Source of the DNA: Planctomycetales bacterium
GTDB taxonomy: Bacteria; Planctomycetota; Planctomycetia; Pirellulales; Pirellulaceae
NCBI GenBank assembly: GCA_020427005.1
Contig: JAGQOY010000049.1
Span: 1-38,807, forward strand
DNA: 38,807 bases
Direction: 5' to 3'
Shown one piece after another: positions 35,637 to 38,807 of the stretch (the first letter of the stretch is position 1; each line of letters begins with the position of its first letter). The translations under genes were made by a program, and so were the position numbers. The notes under the pieces are model-generated. The model was not told the origin of the DNA and ran no database searches. It was given only the letters and a program-made list of their open reading frames with translations.

Positions 35637-37154
35637 ATGAATACAGGCCTTTTAGTCGAACACTTTTGGAAGCATGTTACCGATACACCCCATGCCCTGG
35701 CATTGAGTGAGCTTCAAGCATCCGGTAGACAGAACTGGACATGGCGAGAGTTATCAGACTTAGTCACTCAATACGCCTACGTTTTTACCCAACAAGCGGC
35801 GGAGGGCGTTCAGCATATCGGGAGTTGCTTAGTTAATTCGGTTCACTGGATAGCCATTGATCTGGCGTGTCAAAGTCTGGGATTGGTTCACGTGGCTATC
35901 GATCCTCGTGAGAGCAACGATCGAGTCATTGAGCTTACACGATTTGCAGACTGCCGACTTCTTCTGTGTGCGCCTGAAACATCGGTTGCTCTGCGGTCGC
36001 TGGGTTTGGAGCAGGTTCGCCCGATTTTGCCCCTAAAGATACCAGAACGTTCTGATTCGGGCACACTGGCCGCATCTGCCGCTCAGCTAAATCCATCCGC
36101 CGCCGCTTTGATGCTGTTCACTTCAGGAACGACGGGAGCGCACCGTGGTGTTATGTTGAGTCACGACAACTTGGTCACGAACGCATCGGCTAAACTCATG
36201 GCCGCGCCTCAAGATTCGTACGACATTCGCATTAACGTATTACCTTTTTGCCACGCCTATGCGCGGACCTGTGAACTTTCCACCTGGCTACTCACTAAAG
36301 GACTTCTATGTTTGGGGGGAACCTGGGAACGCGTCATCGACTGGGCACCGCGAGTCCAACCAACGCTCATCAATGTGGTCCCGTTTCTGGCGGACAAGAT
36401 ATCGACATATTTACAGACAAATCGGCATGGCTTGGGGGATCGACTTCGCCTACTGCAGGTCGGCGGCGCCGGACTCAACTCGACAACTTGGCAGGAACTA
36501 GCCGAGCTGGGACTGCCACCCCTAATTGGCTACGGTCTAACCGAAGCGTCTCCAGTAATCTGTTCCAATTTCAGCCATGACCAACGCTCGGATACGGTTG
36601 GTACTGCAGTTCAAGGAGTAGAAATTCGAATCGATGAAAATTATGTACTGTGGACTCGTGGCCCACATGTCATGCTCGGATATTGGCAGGACCAAAACGA
36701 AACTCGGCGCGTGATATGCAATGGCTGGCTATGTACGGGTGATTTGGCCCGCATTACGAGCTCAGGACATGTTCAAATCTTGGGACGACTCAACTCTCAG
36801 ATTTGCCTATCCACTGGCTATAAGGTATCTCCCGAACCACTCGAATTTCGAATCCTGTGCGATCCTGCCATTCAGCACGTGGTTCTCGTGGGAAACAATG
36901 AACCCTTCTTGCGAGCCCTCGTATGGCCTACATCCATAGTGGACAAGAAAGATACTGCGGCTTGGTTAGAGTCACGTTACCAGAGGGCGGCGGAGACTTT
37001 ACAAGGTTTCCCGTCGTACATGATACCAACCCGCTTCGAATTGCTACCCGGCCCATTGTCTGTGGCCAACCGAACGTTGACTCGCAAAGGTACACTTCGA
37101 CGCGCCGCCATCGCGCAATGGCTTTCCTCCACCCAGGACACGCTATCACTTTAG
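35637..37154 (+). CDS. AMP-forming acyl-CoA synthetase/ligase-like protein
   Basis: The 505-residue protein belongs to the ANL adenylate-forming superfamily. Motifs: A3 phosphate loop LMLFTSGTTGAHRGVMLSH near residue 160 (Arg where Lys is usual before the Gly), A5 IGYGLTEASP near 300, A7 CTGD near 365, A8 hinge GHVQILGRLNSQI, and C-terminal lysine in NRTLTRKGTLRR near 485. It should adenylate a carboxylic acid and pass it to CoA or a carrier. No carrier protein or fatty-acid enzymes lie nearby, so the substrate is unknown. The ATG has no evident ribosome binding site, so the start is uncertain or weakly translated. It is divergent from the cyclase and convergent with the glutamine synthetase-like gene (50-base gap). 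Confidence 0.85.
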   Translation: MNTGLLVEHFWKHVTDTPHALALSELQASGRQNWTWRELSDLVTQYAYVFTQQAAEGVQHIGSCLVNSVHWIAIDLACQSLGLVHVAIDPRESNDRVIELTRFADCRLLLCAPETSVALRSLGLEQVRPILPLKIPERSDSGTLAASAAQLNPSAAALMLFTSGTTGAHRGVMLSHDNLVTNASAKLMAAPQDSYDIRINVLPFCHAYARTCELSTWLLTKGLLCLGGTWERVIDWAPRVQPTLINVVPFLADKISTYLQTNRHGLGDRLRLLQVGGAGLNSTTWQELAELGLPPLIGYGLTEASPVICSNFSHDQRSDTVGTAVQGVEIRIDENYVLWTRGPHVMLGYWQDQNETRRVICNGWLCTGDLARITSSGHVQILGRLNSQICLSTGYKVSPEPLEFRILCDPAIQHVVLVGNNEPFLRALVWPTSIVDKKDTAAWLESRYQRAAETLQGFPSYMIPTRFELLPGPLSVANRTLTRKGTLRRAAIAQWLSSTQDTLSL

Positions 37155-37204
37155 CACTGGAATCTCTCGATCTGAATTCAACCAGTTTTCTTAAAGCCTG
37201 TACG

Positions 37205-38638
37205 CTAGGTGTCATAGTACATGCAAAATTCGTATGGATGCGGACGCATTTCAAGTTGAGCGACTTCGCTTTGCCGTTTGTACTCGATCCATCCTTGTAG
37301 GCTTGCTTCGCTCAATACGTCGCCGCGCAACAAGAAATCAGCGTCGTTTTCTAATGCACTTAATGCCGCGTCTAAGGTTTTTGGCAGCCGCACGACATCT
37401 TGCAAAATCTCTGGTGGAAGATCATACAAGTCTCGATCCATGGGCGGACCTGGATGAATTTTGTTCTGCACTCCGTCAATTGCAGCCATGAGTATGGCGG
37501 CAAATGACAAATACGGATTGGCGGCCGGATCGGGGCAACGATACTCCATCCGTTTTGATCTAGGATCGAGAGTCCCTACTGGAATGCGGCAGGCTGCGGA
37601 TCTATTGCGTTGCGAATATGCGATATGCGTTGGAGCATCATAGCCCGGCACGAGCCTTTTATAACTGTTCGTAGTAGGATTCGTAAAAGCTAAGAGTGCA
37701 GGAGTATGTCTTAAAATTCCACCAATCGCATACTGACCAATCTCGCTTAGCCCACCGTATCCCTTTCCAGCAAACAGGGGTTCGCCATTTTTCCACAAAG
37801 ACATTTGCACATGCATACCACTTCCATTGTCGCCAAGTATAGGCTTTGGCATAAACGTGGCAGAGCGTTGGTGTTTCTCAGCCAAATTCTTGCAAACATA
37901 CTTGAATTTCATCACTGAATCAGCGGCAAGCAACAAACTCTCATGTTGCAAGTCAAAGACAACTTGGCCGGCAGTTGCTGACGCGTGTCGATGAGAAACT
38001 ACATCCACGCCACATTCAATGAGCGTTTGCATAATCTCTGTTCGCAGTTCGTCCGTCTGATCTACAGGAGGACAAGCCAGATATCCCTGCCGATAATCGA
38101 TTTTGTGCCCCAAGTTCGGAACGTCGTTTCGGCCAACGTTCCAAGCTGCCTCAATGCTATCGACTTCATAGTATGCTGCTTGGGCCGTTTGGTGATACTT
38201 AATATTGTCAAATATAAAGAACTCAATCTCCGGACTAAGTTGAACCTGATCAGCCACGCCGGTATGAATCAAGTAATTCTCAGCTCGCAAGGCTACCAAA
38301 CGAGGATCGCGATCATAATCCTCACGAGTTATCGGATCCTGGATAGAACATGTAATTGCCAAGGTCGGAATGGTCGCAAATGGATCAATCCAAGCCGTTG
38401 ACGGTAGTGGGATCAACAACAAATCGGATTCGTCGACTGACTGCCAGAACCGCACATTCGATCCGCTGAACGAGAATCCATCTTCAAAAGCAACTTCGGT
38501 CAAGTCCGAAACGGGAATTGTCAGATGATGCTGGCGTCCAAAGAAGTCGGTGAACCTAAGATCCACCGCTTTCACATCCCGCTCTCGACATAAGGAAAGA
38601 ACTTCCTGTGGGGATCGAATTTGAAAACGACGTTCCAT
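37205..38638 (-). CDS. Glutamine synthetase-like protein with altered catalytic residues
   Basis: The 477-residue protein (ATG 38638; ATG 38671 adds 11 residues) has the full type I glutamine synthetase fold: KAVDLRFTDFFG, SPEIEFFIFD, GDNGSGMH, NPTTNSYKRLVPG, RNRSAACRIP and CPDPAANPYL. Using Salmonella numbering, the n2 ligands Glu129, His269 and Glu357 are kept (Glu137, His276 and the Glu of RMEYR). However Glu212 is Ala219 (HRHASATAGQ), Glu220 is Val227, Asp50 is Ser58 (FSGSN for FDGSS), His271 is Gln278, and Glu327 is Asp334 (GYDAP). A Tyr397-like residue, Tyr405 in DRDLYDLPPE, remains. It is therefore probably a diverged paralogue with another ligase reaction or a regulatory role, not the main glnA. 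Confidence 0.88.
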   Translation of the reverse strand: MERRFQIRSPQEVLSLCRERDVKAVDLRFTDFFGRQHHLTIPVSDLTEVAFEDGFSFSGSNVRFWQSVDESDLLLIPLPSTAWIDPFATIPTLAITCSIQDPITREDYDRDPRLVALRAENYLIHTGVADQVQLSPEIEFFIFDNIKYHQTAQAAYYEVDSIEAAWNVGRNDVPNLGHKIDYRQGYLACPPVDQTDELRTEIMQTLIECGVDVVSHRHASATAGQVVFDLQHESLLLAADSVMKFKYVCKNLAEKHQRSATFMPKPILGDNGSGMHVQMSLWKNGEPLFAGKGYGGLSEIGQYAIGGILRHTPALLAFTNPTTNSYKRLVPGYDAPTHIAYSQRNRSAACRIPVGTLDPRSKRMEYRCPDPAANPYLSFAAILMAAIDGVQNKIHPGPPMDRDLYDLPPEILQDVVRLPKTLDAALSALENDADFLLRGDVLSEASLQGWIEYKRQSEVAQLEMRPHPYEFCMYYDT

Positions 38639-38807
38639 ATTATTGCCCAAAAAACAGCCCAATCTTCTCATTGACCCAGCGGTCGCTCAGTCGCTGGAAC
38701 TGGAAGGGCAATGTTGCCCGCCGAAATTCCAATTGCCTATGGTTAATTCAGTTTTTCTCACAGGGAAAAACTCTTCTCAGAACATCTTTTCAAACTCACT
38801 CTCCCTG

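Noticed and set aside
37985..38401. A 138-codon open frame on the plus strand
   Set aside because: It is antisense to the strongly conserved glutamine synthetase-like gene.
37205..38638. Pseudogene status for the glutamine synthetase-like gene
   Set aside because: The frame is intact at full length and most motifs are well conserved, so the altered residues look selected rather than decayed.

Overview
The window looks like a chromosomal segment of a planctomycete, most likely a Pirellulales member (Rhodopirellula/Blastopirellula type). The evidence is protein families that are hallmarks of that phylum: two DUF1501 plus PSCyt1/DUF1549/DUF1553 cytochrome modules, a DUF1559 type IV pilin-like protein with a partner lipoprotein, an ECF sigma factor next to a FecR/LamG membrane protein, a PVC-type CxxCH heme-binding dehydrogenase, and Tat-exported TIM-barrel and Gfo/Idh/MocA sugar enzymes. 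Base composition is near 50% GC, and I saw no sharp compositional break by eye. No rRNA, tRNA, CRISPR array or intact insertion sequence was recognised.

Layout. 80-8647 (minus strand): a probable five-gene operon, transcribed FAD-dependent oxidoreductase, alpha/beta hydrolase, PSD1-type cytochrome, DUF1501, ThuA-like protein, apparently for exported oxidative or hydrolytic breakdown of a complex carbohydrate. 9432-13457 (plus): pilin-like protein, small lipoprotein, ECF sigma factor, and FecR/LamG transmembrane protein, a surface and signalling cluster. 13637-17057 (plus): a SufS-SufE fusion followed by a large ABC-exporter-like membrane protein. 17054-19521 (minus): HisI, Tm-1-like ATP-binding protein and PEP-hydrolase-like TIM barrel, overlapping or tightly packed. 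19522-20205: a gene-free stretch with a palindromic, MITE-like element. 20206-20499: a small orphan gene. 20612-24608 (minus): a second PSD1/DUF1501 pair. 25027-27435 (minus): a long TolC-like lipoprotein. 27817-33494: Gfo/Idh/MocA oxidoreductase divergent from a sugar isomerase and the heme-binding dehydrogenase. 33518-33952: cytidine deaminase. 34048-35415 (minus): a class II (CyaA / edema factor / ExoY type) nucleotidyl cyclase homologue. 35637-37154: an AMP-forming acyl-CoA ligase-like enzyme, divergent from the cyclase. 37205-38638 (minus): a glutamine synthetase-like protein with altered catalytic residues.

Two items stand out. The first is the protein at 34048-35415, which carries every catalytic residue of the toxin-type adenylyl cyclases (Arg35, Lys52, His57, Lys59, Asp178, Asp180, His234, Glu237, Asn240). 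It has no secretion signal, no RTX or protective-antigen-binding part, no counterpart of the CyaA calmodulin-binding helix, and an unrecognised C-terminal region of about 160 residues. The second is the glutamine synthetase paralogue, which has lost two of three n1 metal ligands and the ammonium-site aspartate and carries Asp for the catalytic Glu327, so it is probably not an ordinary glutamine synthetase.
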